Positions 53,903-63,703 of a stretch of DNA of 64,000 nt are shown here, one piece after another. The DNA is from Puteibacter caeruleilacunae. Lineage in GTDB: Bacteria > Bacteroidota > Bacteroidia > Bacteroidales > Prolixibacteraceae. The translations under genes and the position numbers were made by a program. Under the pieces are notes generated by a model, which was given only the letters and a program-made list of their open reading frames with translations, did no database searches and was not told where the DNA came from. Where the stretch lies: assembly GCA_005217565.1 (NCBI GenBank), contig SJCO01000002.1, positions 404,192-468,191 of the forward strand, read 5' to 3'. Position 1 is the stretch's first letter, and each line of letters opens with the position of its first letter.

Positions 53903-56179
53903 ATGAGAAAAACATTACTACCAGGTATTGCACTTGTAGTATTTGCTGCAATATTCTATTCTATCCCTCTGAAGGAAAATATTGAAATTACCAATACACT
54001 AACAATCACTTATCCCATTAATAATGTGGTTTTTCCGGCTGACATAACTGCACCTACATTGGTATGGCAGGAGAACAATAAAGAGATCAACAAATGGCAG
54101 GTATCCTGTTATATTGCTGATTCATTGGCGGTAAAAAACGTGGAAACCTCCAAACCGAACTGGCGACCAACTAGCGATCTGTGGGAAATGTTGATTCAAA
54201 AAGCAGCAGGAAAAACAATTACTGTTAAGATCGATGGTGTTAGCAAGAATGCTACCTCACAAGCTGAAGTCTCTCTGAAGATATCGGAAGACAAAGTAGA
54301 AGCTCCTATTTTCTACCGAGCTGTACCCCTTCCATTTAAATTTGCCAGAGAGAATTTGAAGAAGGTGCGTTGGCATCTGGGTGATGTTAGTAATGAAACA
54401 AAACCACACACAGTGCTTGATCATGTACCTGTTTGCATCAACTGCCACTCCTTTACTCCAGATGGAAAAACAGCCGCAATGGATGTTGATGCTCACGATG
54501 ATAAAGGAGCTTATGCTATTGCTGAACTAGAGAGAAAGACCATGTTTGCCGAGGATAGTATCATTCATTGGAGTGAGTTTCAAGATGGTAAATTTACCTA
54601 CGGATTACTGTCGCGCATTTCTCCAGATGGTAGATATGTGGTAAGTACATTAGAAGACTGTGAGATTTTTACCGATCGTAAGGAATTGGAATATTCACAG
54701 CTTTTCTTCCCTTTCAAGGGTATCCTGGTAGTATATGACCGATTGAAGAAACAGTATTTTGAATTGGAAGGAGCCAACAATAAGGACCTGGTACAAAGTA
54801 ATCCTTGCTGGTCGCCTGATGGAAAGTCTATCTATTTCACCCGTACTAAAGCCAAACATTATGCTGAGAGTGGAATCAAGAATGGTTCCGTACCCCGACC
54901 AGAAGATGCAGATACTTACCGGAAATTTGAAAATAGCTACATGCAGCGTGACTCGCTAATGAAGTTTGATATATATAAAATCCCATTTAACGAAGGCAAA
55001 GGAGGAGTAGCAAAGCCTGTTCCAGGCGCTTCGAACAATGGATATAGCAACTACTTTCCTAAGATCTCACCCGATGGGAAATGGTTAGTATTTTGTCGCG
55101 CTGAAAGCTTCATGCTACTTCAGAAAGACAGCAAACTGTTTATTACTCCTGCTGAAGGAGGAGAAGCTCGACAATTGACTTGTAATACCAATAACATGAA
55201 TTCGTGGCATTCATGGTCACCCAACAGTAAATGGCTGGTTTTTGCCACTAAGGCATTTGGTCCTTATACCCAGTTATTCCTGACGCACATCAATGATGAT
55301 GGTACAGATTCGCCTCCTGTGTATCTGGAAAAATTTTCATTTGATAAGCATGCCAACAATATCCCAGAGTTCGTGAATATCAAATACAATAAGGATATTA
55401 AAATCGTACCTGAATTTTTATCCGACGATGAATTTATTGTCCGCAATGGTGAAATAAAGCAGAAAGAGGGTGACCTAAAAGGGGCTTTTATGGCTTTCGA
55501 TAAAGCAGTAAAAAAGTTTCCCGAAAAATCAGAACCATACTACAAGAGAGGTCGGATTTACTTAAAGCAACAGCAATACGCGTTGGCTCTAAAAGATTTT
55601 AATCAGGCTATAAAAATCGATCGAGAATGCAACTATTTCATCTCTCGAGGTATTACCAGAATGAGGCTGAATGAAACCAATGAAGCGTTACGAGACCTGA
55701 CCAAAGCATCAATAATTGATCCATCGAATTATAAATCTTACACCTACATGGGGGTGATTTACCAAAATAAAGAGCAATACAGCAAAGCATTGCTGAACCT
55801 GGAGAAGGCAGTCAAGTTGTTTGAAGGCGATTCATACTCGCAGTATTACCTCGGCCTAGCCAGTTATTCGTCGAACCAATGGAACAAGGCCAATGAAGCA
55901 TTCTCAAAAGCATTACAGCTCAACCCGAAGAAGTCGCTAATGCCACTGTTATACGAAATGAGAGGTACCACAAGACTTAAGCTAGGTAATTTCTCGGCTG
56001 CTATTGATGACTTCAATAATACCATCAAGCTATCGCCTAATGATCCGGCTCCTCATTATTTGAAGGGGAAAGCACAATTGGAATTAGGCGATCGGGAATC
56101 AGCCTTCCAGAGTCTGAAACAAGCCAGCAGCATGGGATCTCAAAAAGCAAGAGCATTGCTAAGACAACACTCGAGCTAG
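53903..56179 (+). CDS. PD40 beta-propeller and TPR protein with a heme-c type CxxCH motif
   Basis: This 758-residue exported protein has an N-terminal hydrophobic signal or anchor (about residues 5-22). An N-terminal beta domain leads to CINCH at residues 178-182 in VPVCINCHSFTPDGK, a sequence that fits covalent heme c attachment. It is followed by TolB/PD40 propeller repeats (SPDGRYVVSTL, NPCWSPDGKSIYFTR, KISPDGKWLVFCR, WSPNSKWLVFATK). From about 515 to the end run TPR repeats (EPYYKRGRIYLKQQQYALALKDFNQAIKI and four or more others). Function unknown; the propeller and TPRs suggest a periplasmic assembly or binding role. It may instead bind zinc through the same cysteines. Confidence 0.85.
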   Translation: MRKTLLPGIALVVFAAIFYSIPLKENIEITNTLTITYPINNVVFPADITAPTLVWQENNKEINKWQVSCYIADSLAVKNVETSKPNWRPTSDLWEMLIQKAAGKTITVKIDGVSKNATSQAEVSLKISEDKVEAPIFYRAVPLPFKFARENLKKVRWHLGDVSNETKPHTVLDHVPVCINCHSFTPDGKTAAMDVDAHDDKGAYAIAELERKTMFAEDSIIHWSEFQDGKFTYGLLSRISPDGRYVVSTLEDCEIFTDRKELEYSQLFFPFKGILVVYDRLKKQYFELEGANNKDLVQSNPCWSPDGKSIYFTRTKAKHYAESGIKNGSVPRPEDADTYRKFENSYMQRDSLMKFDIYKIPFNEGKGGVAKPVPGASNNGYSNYFPKISPDGKWLVFCRAESFMLLQKDSKLFITPAEGGEARQLTCNTNNMNSWHSWSPNSKWLVFATKAFGPYTQLFLTHINDDGTDSPPVYLEKFSFDKHANNIPEFVNIKYNKDIKIVPEFLSDDEFIVRNGEIKQKEGDLKGAFMAFDKAVKKFPEKSEPYYKRGRIYLKQQQYALALKDFNQAIKIDRECNYFISRGITRMRLNETNEALRDLTKASIIDPSNYKSYTYMGVIYQNKEQYSKALLNLEKAVKLFEGDSYSQYYLGLASYSSNQWNKANEAFSKALQLNPKKSLMPLLYEMRGTTRLKLGNFSAAIDDFNNTIKLSPNDPAPHYLKGKAQLELGDRESAFQSLKQASSMGSQKARALLRQHSS

Positions 56180-56205
56180 TCTGGTCCTCTGGTAATATAT
56201 TACAC

Positions 56206-56228
56206 GAGGTCTAACGACGCTGACAGGT
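56206..56228 (+). repeat. 23-bp direct repeat, left of the GH78 gene
   Basis: It begins AGGTCTAACGACG and ends CTGACAGGTG, and is identical to 58782-58804. A similar ATATTACAC tract precedes both copies. It lies 26 bp after the PD40-TPR stop. Confidence 0.8.
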
Positions 56229-56258
56229 GTTCAGTGCTGCAAAAAATCACCTTTCAGC
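56217..56258 (+). terminator. Hairpin downstream of the PD40-TPR gene
   Basis: CGCTGACAGGTG pairs with CACCTTTCAGCG (one mismatch) around an 18-base loop that holds an A6 run. No T tract follows, so it may be a repeat-associated hairpin rather than an intrinsic terminator. Confidence 0.4.
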
Positions 56259-56325
56259 GTACACTGTACCTGGAAACATATTTCTGGGCGGCATGCTGTC
56301 AGGTGTATCTGTAGGTTGGGATGGC

Positions 56326-58641
56326 TTATTGAGCGCTTAGCTCAAATGTATGCCTCCCGCTACCTACATTACTAACAACTAAAAAATTTCGTACTCTTTT
56401 GGCGTCAATGAGCTCTCCATTCAAGGAAAGTTCATAGGCCTTCATTCCAGATATGGGCACCCAAACCTCTCCTACGGTATTGGCAGGAAGATTCAAAATC
56501 ATGACAAATTGTTTCCCCACTTTGTTTCGGAAACTCATCTTCACATCACCCTTTATGGTAGGGCTAATGATTCTTGCCCATTCAAGATTCGCGGGTTGCG
56601 GCTTTACCCTTATCTTTTTAAATCCAGGTTCCAATGGTTCTATCCCCATCAAACGCATAGGAATGATATTAGCAGGAGCTGCACCCCATGCATGATTCCA
56701 ATCCTGATTAGGCTTGTATTTATTATCCCAAGCCTCAAGCGTAATTGTTGTTCCGATATCATAAATAGCATGTGCCCATCCTCGATCCTCTCTTGAAGTA
56801 AGCAGTTGCAGTCCATAATCGGCATACTCCCCCTCATAAACGGCATCGAGCAAATGTTGTGAACCATAAACACTGCAAGCCATGCCACGCGACTTTACAA
56901 AGTCGGTTACCTTATCTATATGTTGCTCAGGAACCAATCCAAAGGTTAGTGCAAACATATTAGAGTGCAACGCATGGTGATCAGTATGAACACCATCCCT
57001 GTAGTATCCTTTATTCTTGTCGAACAGTAACTTATTAAAAGCCTTTTTGTGGGCTATTGCCCGATCGGCATAATACACACTATCCTCAATCTCTCCAATG
57101 ATACCCGCCATTACGCTCATCACCTGCAACGCTTTATTGTGATAGGCATTAACAACAGCATTGTAATCGGTAAACACAAAGCCATCTGTCTCACCCGAAT
57201 CGTCATTACTCAATCCCAGAATCCCTTTATGAGGCCAATCCACAATATCCCTTAGACTCTTTCCCTTAAAATGGACTGTTTCTTGCACATCTACGGAAAG
57301 TCGACCAGTACGTGTACTAATCAAGCCATTATCATCGGTGAGTTCGGTTAACGACTTATATTTCAAATCGCTGTAATACTGACGAATAAAATCTTCATTA
57401 CCGGTATACTGGTAATCTTTCCAAGCCATTAATACTGATGACAATATCCACTCAGTAGGCCACGTAGGATGAAATAGCATGTACTCCTGACTTCTTCTTG
57501 CCAGCGTAAATTCATCATCAACACCGTAATGACATAACTGATTGATATATGCATCCGCTTCATAAGGAATTCTTTCCCTATCGCCATCAACATAAATACC
57601 AGTAAAACTAGTCGCCTTAATCGAATATTTACAAAATTCCCAAATATCGTTTAATACCTGATCAGAGCATTCAAAAACAGCGCCGTAATCATTAAACGGA
57701 TAAGTTACAGTCTCACGCGACACATTGCGTACATCAGCCTTCCCTTCAACTTCGCAATATCGGAATGGATAAACATCTCCGATATAGTCAGGCATTTTGA
57801 TTGCTGCAGCACCTGTATTACGTTTATCTTTAGTGATGCTAACCGTATAGGTATGATATCCCTGAAGTAGCGGCACCTCAACTTGTCGGTAACGCCTGGA
57901 ACCTCCTGGATTCCGATTGATCCTCCCTTGAGATGTGATAACTTCTCCAAATCGCACGATAAGGGTATCATCTCTTTCCTGAGAGTCAATTGTCATCTTC
58001 ATGCGCCCGAAAGCCGCTTTACCAAAGTCGACAAACTGCAAGCCCGGCGTAATGTCTTTTACCTGTGTTGGATATTCGTCAACCTGTTGAAGAGGATAAG
58101 CAGCACTACTGTATGCTTTTAATACTTTAGCTGTTCTGAAACCTTTAACGGCAGACCAGTCACTTTCTTCACCTTTATTGTTCCATATTTTTACACGCCA
58201 GTAATAATTGGTCTCTGGATTTAATGGAGCTCCTGAATATTTCACCATCGACTGATCTGTATTATTCTCTTTTGTATCCCACAGGAGCTTTTGTTGATCT
58301 TCCCATTCATTACGAGAAGTACTCAACTGAACACGAAAAGCTGTCTGCATAATGCTGTGTCTACTATCATCAATGCTCCATGAGAGAACAGGCTGCCGAC
58401 TTCCAATTAAAACCAGCTGTGGTTTCTCTACAACCTTACTAATCTCGTCGAATGGTATTTGTGAAATCTCTCCATTGATAAACACTCGCTCGGTATGTTC
58501 AATCAGATCGCTCCTCAATCTTACAGGAGAAGCCGTCTGTTGGGCATACCCATGATATCCCCCAAGAAGGACTACTAACATCGTGAAGATCATCAGGCGA
58601 CGTAAAATGATGTGCATAATAGTAGGTTCGTTACGTTTCAT
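56326..58641 (-). CDS. GH78 alpha-L-rhamnosidase family enzyme
   Basis: This 771-residue secreted protein has a signal near residues 15-34. N-terminal Ig-like domains (LSWSIDDSRHSIMQTAFRVQLSTS, NYYWRVKIWNNKGEESDWS) are followed by a rhamnosidase N domain and the (alpha/alpha)6 catalytic domain, with DGDRERIPYEADAYIN (about 355-370; acid and binding residues) and TITLEAWDNKYKPNQDWNHAWGAAPANII (about 658-688). The C-terminal beta domain is LEPGFKKIRVKPQP. It should release terminal alpha-L-rhamnose in the periplasm. It lies alone, outside the glycan locus, between identical 23-bp repeats. Confidence 0.93.
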   Translation of the reverse strand: MKRNEPTIMHIILRRLMIFTMLVVLLGGYHGYAQQTASPVRLRSDLIEHTERVFINGEISQIPFDEISKVVEKPQLVLIGSRQPVLSWSIDDSRHSIMQTAFRVQLSTSRNEWEDQQKLLWDTKENNTDQSMVKYSGAPLNPETNYYWRVKIWNNKGEESDWSAVKGFRTAKVLKAYSSAAYPLQQVDEYPTQVKDITPGLQFVDFGKAAFGRMKMTIDSQERDDTLIVRFGEVITSQGRINRNPGGSRRYRQVEVPLLQGYHTYTVSITKDKRNTGAAAIKMPDYIGDVYPFRYCEVEGKADVRNVSRETVTYPFNDYGAVFECSDQVLNDIWEFCKYSIKATSFTGIYVDGDRERIPYEADAYINQLCHYGVDDEFTLARRSQEYMLFHPTWPTEWILSSVLMAWKDYQYTGNEDFIRQYYSDLKYKSLTELTDDNGLISTRTGRLSVDVQETVHFKGKSLRDIVDWPHKGILGLSNDDSGETDGFVFTDYNAVVNAYHNKALQVMSVMAGIIGEIEDSVYYADRAIAHKKAFNKLLFDKNKGYYRDGVHTDHHALHSNMFALTFGLVPEQHIDKVTDFVKSRGMACSVYGSQHLLDAVYEGEYADYGLQLLTSREDRGWAHAIYDIGTTITLEAWDNKYKPNQDWNHAWGAAPANIIPMRLMGIEPLEPGFKKIRVKPQPANLEWARIISPTIKGDVKMSFRNKVGKQFVMILNLPANTVGEVWVPISGMKAYELSLNGELIDAKRVRNFLVVSNVGSGRHTFELSAQ

Positions 58642-58781
58642 CTATGCTTGCTTTTAAGTGCTTATTTTATCTTGACATTCAGACAATAAGCGTCATAAAG
58701 TTAACGCAGCTTGAGTTCCTATGCAATACACAATCTGACAAATGTGTTGCATTTTCTGCAGATTAGATATTACACACTGAC

Positions 58782-58804
58782 AGGTCTAACGACGCTGACA
58801 GGTG
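58782..58804 (+). repeat. 23-bp direct repeat, right of the GH78 gene
   Basis: It is identical to 56206-56228, 2576 bp away, in the same orientation. It is preceded by a partial second unit (CTGACAGGT at 58777). An imperfect hairpin (TGCAATACACA with TGTGTTGCA, about 58721-58752) lies between it and the GH78 start. Confidence 0.8.
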
Positions 58805-58812
58805 ATTTTGCA

Positions 58813-59931
58813 CTACGCTACCTTCCTGTATCTGTTTACAGCAAATGAGATAGCACAAACAGCATAAACCAGCAAGACTCCAATATATTGCTTAATATCA
58901 TGGAAACCTGATCCCTTCATCATGATCATTCTGATTACCTTGATAAAGTACGCCACAGGATTGATAATATTCAACTTTTGGCCCCACTCCGGCATACTCT
59001 CAACAGGCGTAAACAGTCCGCTCATCATAATGAAAATCACCATGATAAACCATGCAATAAACATGGCCTGTTGCTGCGTTTCTGTCTGTGTTGAAATAAA
59101 TAATCCCAATCCCAGGATAGTCAATAAATAAACTGACGCCACCAAGTAGATTAACCACGCCGAGCCAAGAAAAGGAATCTTGAAGATAAATCCAGCGACC
59201 AGCAGTCCCACTCCCAACTCAAAGAAACCAATTACAATAAATGGGATCAGTTTACCGATAAGGAACTGGTATTTCTTAATCGGAGTAACGTTGATCTGTT
59301 CAATGGTACCAATTTCGCGCTCCCTTACCACATTCATCGCCGATAAAAACAATCCTATTACCGTCACCAGAATCACCAGTATTCCCGGCAACATATAGGA
59401 GATATAATCCATTTCAGGATTATAAAAGTGATTATAGCTTGTGGTTATTCGCTGAGACAGGGCACTTTTCCCAACTGGGGAATTGGTGGTAATTACTTTT
59501 GTATTGTACTCTTGGAGCACCTCAACGATATACATTCCAAACAGACTGGCTGCCCGGGCATCGATTGAGTTGACCAGCAATTGAACGGGAGCATCCTCTC
59601 TTTTATCCAGATTATTCCCAAATCCTTTATTAAAAACAAGAATAGCATCAGTCCTGTCTTTTAAAAACTCATCTTCAGCAATAGCTTCAGAAAAACCAAT
59701 ACCTGTAATGGTAAAAAATGAAGAATTCTCGAACTTCCCAATGATCTCCTGAGTGTGTTTCGAGACATCCTTATCTACGATATAAATATTGGTATTCTTC
59801 ATATCATAAGTTGCCGCAAATGTCAACACACAAAGCTGAATAACAGGCAAAATAAAAATGATAGGAAGCATCCCTTTGTTCCTAAAAATCTGAAGAAATT
59901 CCTTCTGTAATATATATCTGATTGTACGCAT
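58813..59931 (-). CDS. ABC-2 type exporter permease (second)
   Basis: This 372-residue inner membrane protein has the YbhS/YbhR-like layout: one span near 22-40, a large periplasmic domain (about 45-180), then five spans (LPGILVILVTVIGLFLSAM, FIVIGFFELGVGLLVAGFIF, WLIYLVASVYLLTILGLGLFIS, MFIAWFIMVIFIMMSGLFTPV and a last one). The motif VVREREIGTIEQINVTPIKKYQF is the ABC-2 coupling region. It pairs with the permease upstream. Hydrophobic drugs or lipids are typical substrates; the substrate here is unknown. Confidence 0.93.
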   Translation of the reverse strand: MRTIRYILQKEFLQIFRNKGMLPIIFILPVIQLCVLTFAATYDMKNTNIYIVDKDVSKHTQEIIGKFENSSFFTITGIGFSEAIAEDEFLKDRTDAILVFNKGFGNNLDKREDAPVQLLVNSIDARAASLFGMYIVEVLQEYNTKVITTNSPVGKSALSQRITTSYNHFYNPEMDYISYMLPGILVILVTVIGLFLSAMNVVREREIGTIEQINVTPIKKYQFLIGKLIPFIVIGFFELGVGLLVAGFIFKIPFLGSAWLIYLVASVYLLTILGLGLFISTQTETQQQAMFIAWFIMVIFIMMSGLFTPVESMPEWGQKLNIINPVAYFIKVIRMIMMKGSGFHDIKQYIGVLLVYAVCAISFAVNRYRKVA

Positions 59932-59981
59932 ATGATCTACTTTTTAATGTGCTCAACGTTAGTCTATAATACAACTAATAC

Positions 59982-61088
59982 TTACTCTAAGCGTATCTTA
60001 AACTTCCGAACACTTAATCCGATAAACGCCAGTGTCATCCCTATTAATATTAAGGTTTCCTTCCATACATAGGCAACTCCTACTCCTTTCAACATGATGT
60101 TTTTGAGTATAACAATATACCATTTAGGGGGCATAATATTTGAGAGTACCTGAAGTGGCAAAGGCATATTTCGAATAGGAAAAATGAATCCTGACAACAA
60201 GATGGTTGGTAACATCAGGGCAAACATCGATATCATCATGGCCACCTGCTGACTATCAGCAACAGTAGAGATGAGTATCCCTAATGATAACGCCAACAGG
60301 ATAAATAGAATACTTTCAACCATCAAGAACACCAGACTTCCGAGTACCGGAACATGGAAAACAAAGTAGCCCATGGATATAATTACAATCGCATTGATTA
60401 CTGATAACACCAGATAGGGAGTAACCTTTCCAAGGATAATCTGCACTGGTCGTAATGGAGATACCAGCAATATTTCCATGGTTCCTAATTCTTTTTCTCT
60501 TGCAATCGAGATGGAGGTCATCATTGCTGATACCAACATCAGTATGGTTGCCATAATACCCGGTACATACATGTAAACACTCTCAAGTGCCGGATTGAAA
60601 ACCATACGCATCTCGGGCTTTATTCCCACTGTATTAAGTGTTGTGCGATTCAATGTAATTTGATAATTCTGCACAATCCCCTCAAGGTATTTCACAACAA
60701 GATTGGCAACATTGGGATCTGATGCATCGGTAATCAACTGAATCTTACCGGGAAAACCATTGACAACGTCTCTTTCAAGACTTCGATCAAATACAATCAC
60801 CGCATTGGCCTTGCCTGCTCTGAAAATTTCCTCAATCTCTTTCTCTGATTGTAGATTCTCTGTCAGATTAAAATATCCTGATGAGGTGATCTTGTTGGTG
60901 ATCTCAAGACTATAATTATCTTTTGCATGATCTAAAATGGCGATATTGACATTCCTCAATTCGGTAGTGATCATGAAACCAAACAGCAACAACTGCACAA
61001 TAGGCATCCCAAACAATATCAGCATTGAACGTTTGTCACGCAGAATGTGAAAAAATTCCTTCTTAATAAATCCTATAAATCGATTCAT
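59982..61088 (-). CDS. ABC-2 type exporter permease (first)
   Basis: This 368-residue protein has the same fold as the next gene: a first span near residues 24-42, a periplasmic domain, then five spans. SIAREKELGTMEILLVSPLRPVQIILGKV (about 195-223) is the coupling segment that meets the ATPases. It lies 53 bp after the second ATPase gene. The two permeases likely form a heterodimer. Confidence 0.93.
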   Translation of the reverse strand: MNRFIGFIKKEFFHILRDKRSMLILFGMPIVQLLLFGFMITTELRNVNIAILDHAKDNYSLEITNKITSSGYFNLTENLQSEKEIEEIFRAGKANAVIVFDRSLERDVVNGFPGKIQLITDASDPNVANLVVKYLEGIVQNYQITLNRTTLNTVGIKPEMRMVFNPALESVYMYVPGIMATILMLVSAMMTSISIAREKELGTMEILLVSPLRPVQIILGKVTPYLVLSVINAIVIISMGYFVFHVPVLGSLVFLMVESILFILLALSLGILISTVADSQQVAMMISMFALMLPTILLSGFIFPIRNMPLPLQVLSNIMPPKWYIVILKNIMLKGVGVAYVWKETLILIGMTLAFIGLSVRKFKIRLE

Positions 61089-61141
61089 ATTGATCTTGAC
61101 TAAACTTTTAATACAAATGCATTCTCGGCATATTACTCCTG

Positions 61142-61870
61142 TTAGCGCGCCAAACGCAGAAATACATCATTCATTGTTTCTGCATTAAACTGTTCTTTTA
61201 AATGATCTGGCGTATCTAAGGCTTCGATCTTTCCATCTACCATAATTGATATTCGATCGCAATATTCCGCTTCATCCATATAATGTGTGGTAACAAAAAT
61301 GGTTACTCCCGATTTGGCTGCTTCATAGATTAAATCCCAAAACTGTCGCCTTGTTATTGGGTCAACACCTCCGGTTGGTTCATCCAGAAAGATGATTTCA
61401 GGCTCATGAATCAACGCCACAGAGAAAGCCAATTTCTGCTTCCAGCCCAAAGGCAATTCACCAATTCTAGTATCTCTTACAGCCTCCAGATTCAACCGTT
61501 GAAGCAGATCGGTTGCTTTACGCTTGATCTCTTTAAGTGGCAGTCCATATATACCCCCATAAAAACGGATGTTCTCATAAACAGTAAGATCTTCATAAAG
61601 CGAGAACTTTTGACTCATATACCCAATTTTACGCTTCAACAACTCTCGCTGTTTGTATACATTGAATCCCGCCACCTCAATCTCTCCAGAGGTAGGATAT
61701 GAAAGTCCGCATAGTATTCTAATAGCAGTAGTCTTTCCAGCACCATTAGCTCCAAGAAAACCAAATATTTCACCTTTGAAGACATCAAATGACAAGTCGT
61801 CATTGGCGATAAAGTCTCCAAACTTTTTGTACATATTGCGTACTTTAATCACTTTTGTTTCCTGGTCCAT
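61142..61870 (-). CDS. ABC exporter ATPase (second)
   Basis: This 242-residue nucleotide-binding protein has Walker A GANGAGKTTA near 42-51, a Q-loop in YMSQKFSLYEDL, a signature region ELPLGWKQKLAFSVALIHEPE that departs from LSGGQ in the way seen in YbhF-type exporters, and Walker B IIFLDEPTGGVD with the H-loop TTHYMDEAE. It starts directly after the stop of the previous ATPase gene, so the two are translationally coupled. Confidence 0.95.
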   Translation of the reverse strand: MDQETKVIKVRNMYKKFGDFIANDDLSFDVFKGEIFGFLGANGAGKTTAIRILCGLSYPTSGEIEVAGFNVYKQRELLKRKIGYMSQKFSLYEDLTVYENIRFYGGIYGLPLKEIKRKATDLLQRLNLEAVRDTRIGELPLGWKQKLAFSVALIHEPEIIFLDEPTGGVDPITRRQFWDLIYEAAKSGVTIFVTTHYMDEAEYCDRISIMVDGKIEALDTPDHLKEQFNAETMNDVFLRLAR

Positions 61871-62791
61871 TTACTTATTCTTTTGAATGCTTAATGCCAT
61901 AAAACAATCTTCGATATTCGGATTTATTGATCTCACAAGCACATCTTGCTGCAACGCCTCCTTGAGGTAATGCTGCAATTGATTAGTATCAAACTCATCA
62001 CGTTTATCAGTATAGTGTAACTCCTGTCCGAAAGCAAATACCGATTCGGTAAATTCATACTTCCTCAACAAAAGCATCATGTCGTAGATATTAGCACCAG
62101 TAATGGCATACAGTGCTTTCCTATATGTTGACACAACACCTTGAGGCGTATCAACCTGCAGGATCGCTCCTTTATCCAACAATGCTACCCTATCGCACAA
62201 TGTCGCTTCATCCATATAAGGAGTAGCAACCACGATAGTAATTCCATATTGCTGAATCTTTTTCAGAATCTGCCAGAACTCGCTTCTCGAAACAGCATCA
62301 ACACCTGTTGTAGGTTCGTCTAACAGCAAAACCTTTGGTTTATGAATCAAAGCACAGCACAAAGCCAGCTTTTGCTTCATACCTCCTGATAGTTTTCCTG
62401 CTTTACGATCTTTAAATGGTTCTATTTGCTTCCATATATCTTCTATCAGATCAATATTCTCTTCAATCTTAGTATTGAATACCGTTGCGAAAAAGTTCAG
62501 ATTCTCCATCACACTCAAGTCCTGATACAGCGAAAATCTTCCAGGCATATAACCTAGTAGATTACGAATCTTCTTATAAGAATTCACCACATCGTAACCT
62601 TCCATATCAATGCTTCCTGCATCAGGTAAAAGCAGCGTAGCCAGTAACCGAAACAAAGTGGTTTTACCTGCACCGTCAGCACCAATAAGTCCGAATAATT
62701 CGCCTTGATTAATATCCAGACTAATATCGTTAAGCGCCTTCACGCTATCGTAACTCTTGAATATCCCTTTTATGTTGATCGAAGTGCTCAT
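61871..62791 (-). CDS. ABC exporter ATPase (first)
   Basis: This 306-residue ATPase has Walker A GADGAGKTTL near 37-46, signature LSGGMKQKLALCCAL, and Walker B VLLLDEPTTGVD. The switch residue that is usually His is replaced: the region reads VVATPYMDEA. The C-terminal 80 residues form an accessory domain after the fold. Together with the 242-residue protein it corresponds to the two halves of YbhF, here as separate genes. Confidence 0.94.
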   Translation of the reverse strand: MSTSINIKGIFKSYDSVKALNDISLDINQGELFGLIGADGAGKTTLFRLLATLLLPDAGSIDMEGYDVVNSYKKIRNLLGYMPGRFSLYQDLSVMENLNFFATVFNTKIEENIDLIEDIWKQIEPFKDRKAGKLSGGMKQKLALCCALIHKPKVLLLDEPTTGVDAVSRSEFWQILKKIQQYGITIVVATPYMDEATLCDRVALLDKGAILQVDTPQGVVSTYRKALYAITGANIYDMMLLLRKYEFTESVFAFGQELHYTDKRDEFDTNQLQHYLKEALQQDVLVRSINPNIEDCFMALSIQKNK

Positions 62792-62794
62792 GGA

Positions 62795-63691
62795 CTATTT
62801 GAATCTGATCTCTCCTGGCATTCCAATCTTTAGTCTGCCATCATTCTTAACCCTTACTTTTACTGCATAAACCAGTTTTACCCGTTCCTTTTTAGTCTGA
62901 ATAATCTTAGGAGTGAATTCCGACTGCGATGATACCCATGTTACTTCACCTTCAAGACTTTGGTTCTCTTCAACATTCTTGTCAATCAATACCTCTACTG
63001 TTTGACCTATCTTTACCTCAGCAAGCTGATCACCACTCACATATACCCTTAAATCGAGATACTCCATATTTGCCAACTTAAATAAAGGCATACCTGCGGT
63101 TACCATCTCGTATGGTTCTTTATATTTTTCCAAAACCATAGCAGACTGCGGAACAACAATCTTACTCTTTATCAGCTGATCAGTCAATGCCTGAATTTGA
63201 AACTCCATAGCATCAAGCTCTCCTAACACCTTAGCATTTTCTGTCTTCACCGATTGAATTTGCCTCTTTAAGATTGCTATCTGACCATCTATATCATCTA
63301 CTGATTTTTCAGAAACAGCACCATCCTCATACATCTTTTTAATTCGATTCTGATCTTTTTCTGCGACCTGCTTTTGTTCTTCCAATACCTTTATTCTCGA
63401 CAGGATATTCTTCACGCCAGCTGCGATTGCAGTCTTTTGAGCCTTTAGCTGTTCTCGCTTTAGGTAAAGCTGAACGGTATCAATCACACCAACAATAGTG
63501 TGACCACCAAATACAGTACCTTCCTCTAAATCAAGTTGCAAAATCTTACCGGAGGCTTCTGCTGAGATGATATAATCAACAGCTTCAAAGTTTCCATATG
63601 CATCAGATGTTTCCACTGTTGGATTGCAGCTACACATAATCACAGTAGCGCATAATATCATAGCTCCTATTATTGACTTAGTCTTTTTCAT
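62795..63691 (-). CDS. HlyD-family periplasmic adaptor lipoprotein
   Basis: This 298-residue protein has a lipobox near Cys22 (IMCSC). The membrane-fusion layout is split biotinyl-lipoyl halves (YIISAEASGKILQLDLEEGTVFGGHTIVGVID, and SKIVVPQSAMVLEKYKEPYEMVTAGMPLFKL), a coiled-coil hairpin between them (about 80-170), and a beta-barrel (LDLRVYVSGDQLAEVKIGQTVEVLID). It connects the inner-membrane ABC part to the outer-membrane channel encoded 12 bp upstream. Confidence 0.94.
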   Translation of the reverse strand: MKKTKSIIGAMILCATVIMCSCNPTVETSDAYGNFEAVDYIISAEASGKILQLDLEEGTVFGGHTIVGVIDTVQLYLKREQLKAQKTAIAAGVKNILSRIKVLEEQKQVAEKDQNRIKKMYEDGAVSEKSVDDIDGQIAILKRQIQSVKTENAKVLGELDAMEFQIQALTDQLIKSKIVVPQSAMVLEKYKEPYEMVTAGMPLFKLANMEYLDLRVYVSGDQLAEVKIGQTVEVLIDKNVEENQSLEGEVTWVSSQSEFTPKIIQTKKERVKLVYAVKVRVKNDGRLKIGMPGEIRFK

Positions 63692-63703
63692 TTTTTTAAT
63701 TTC

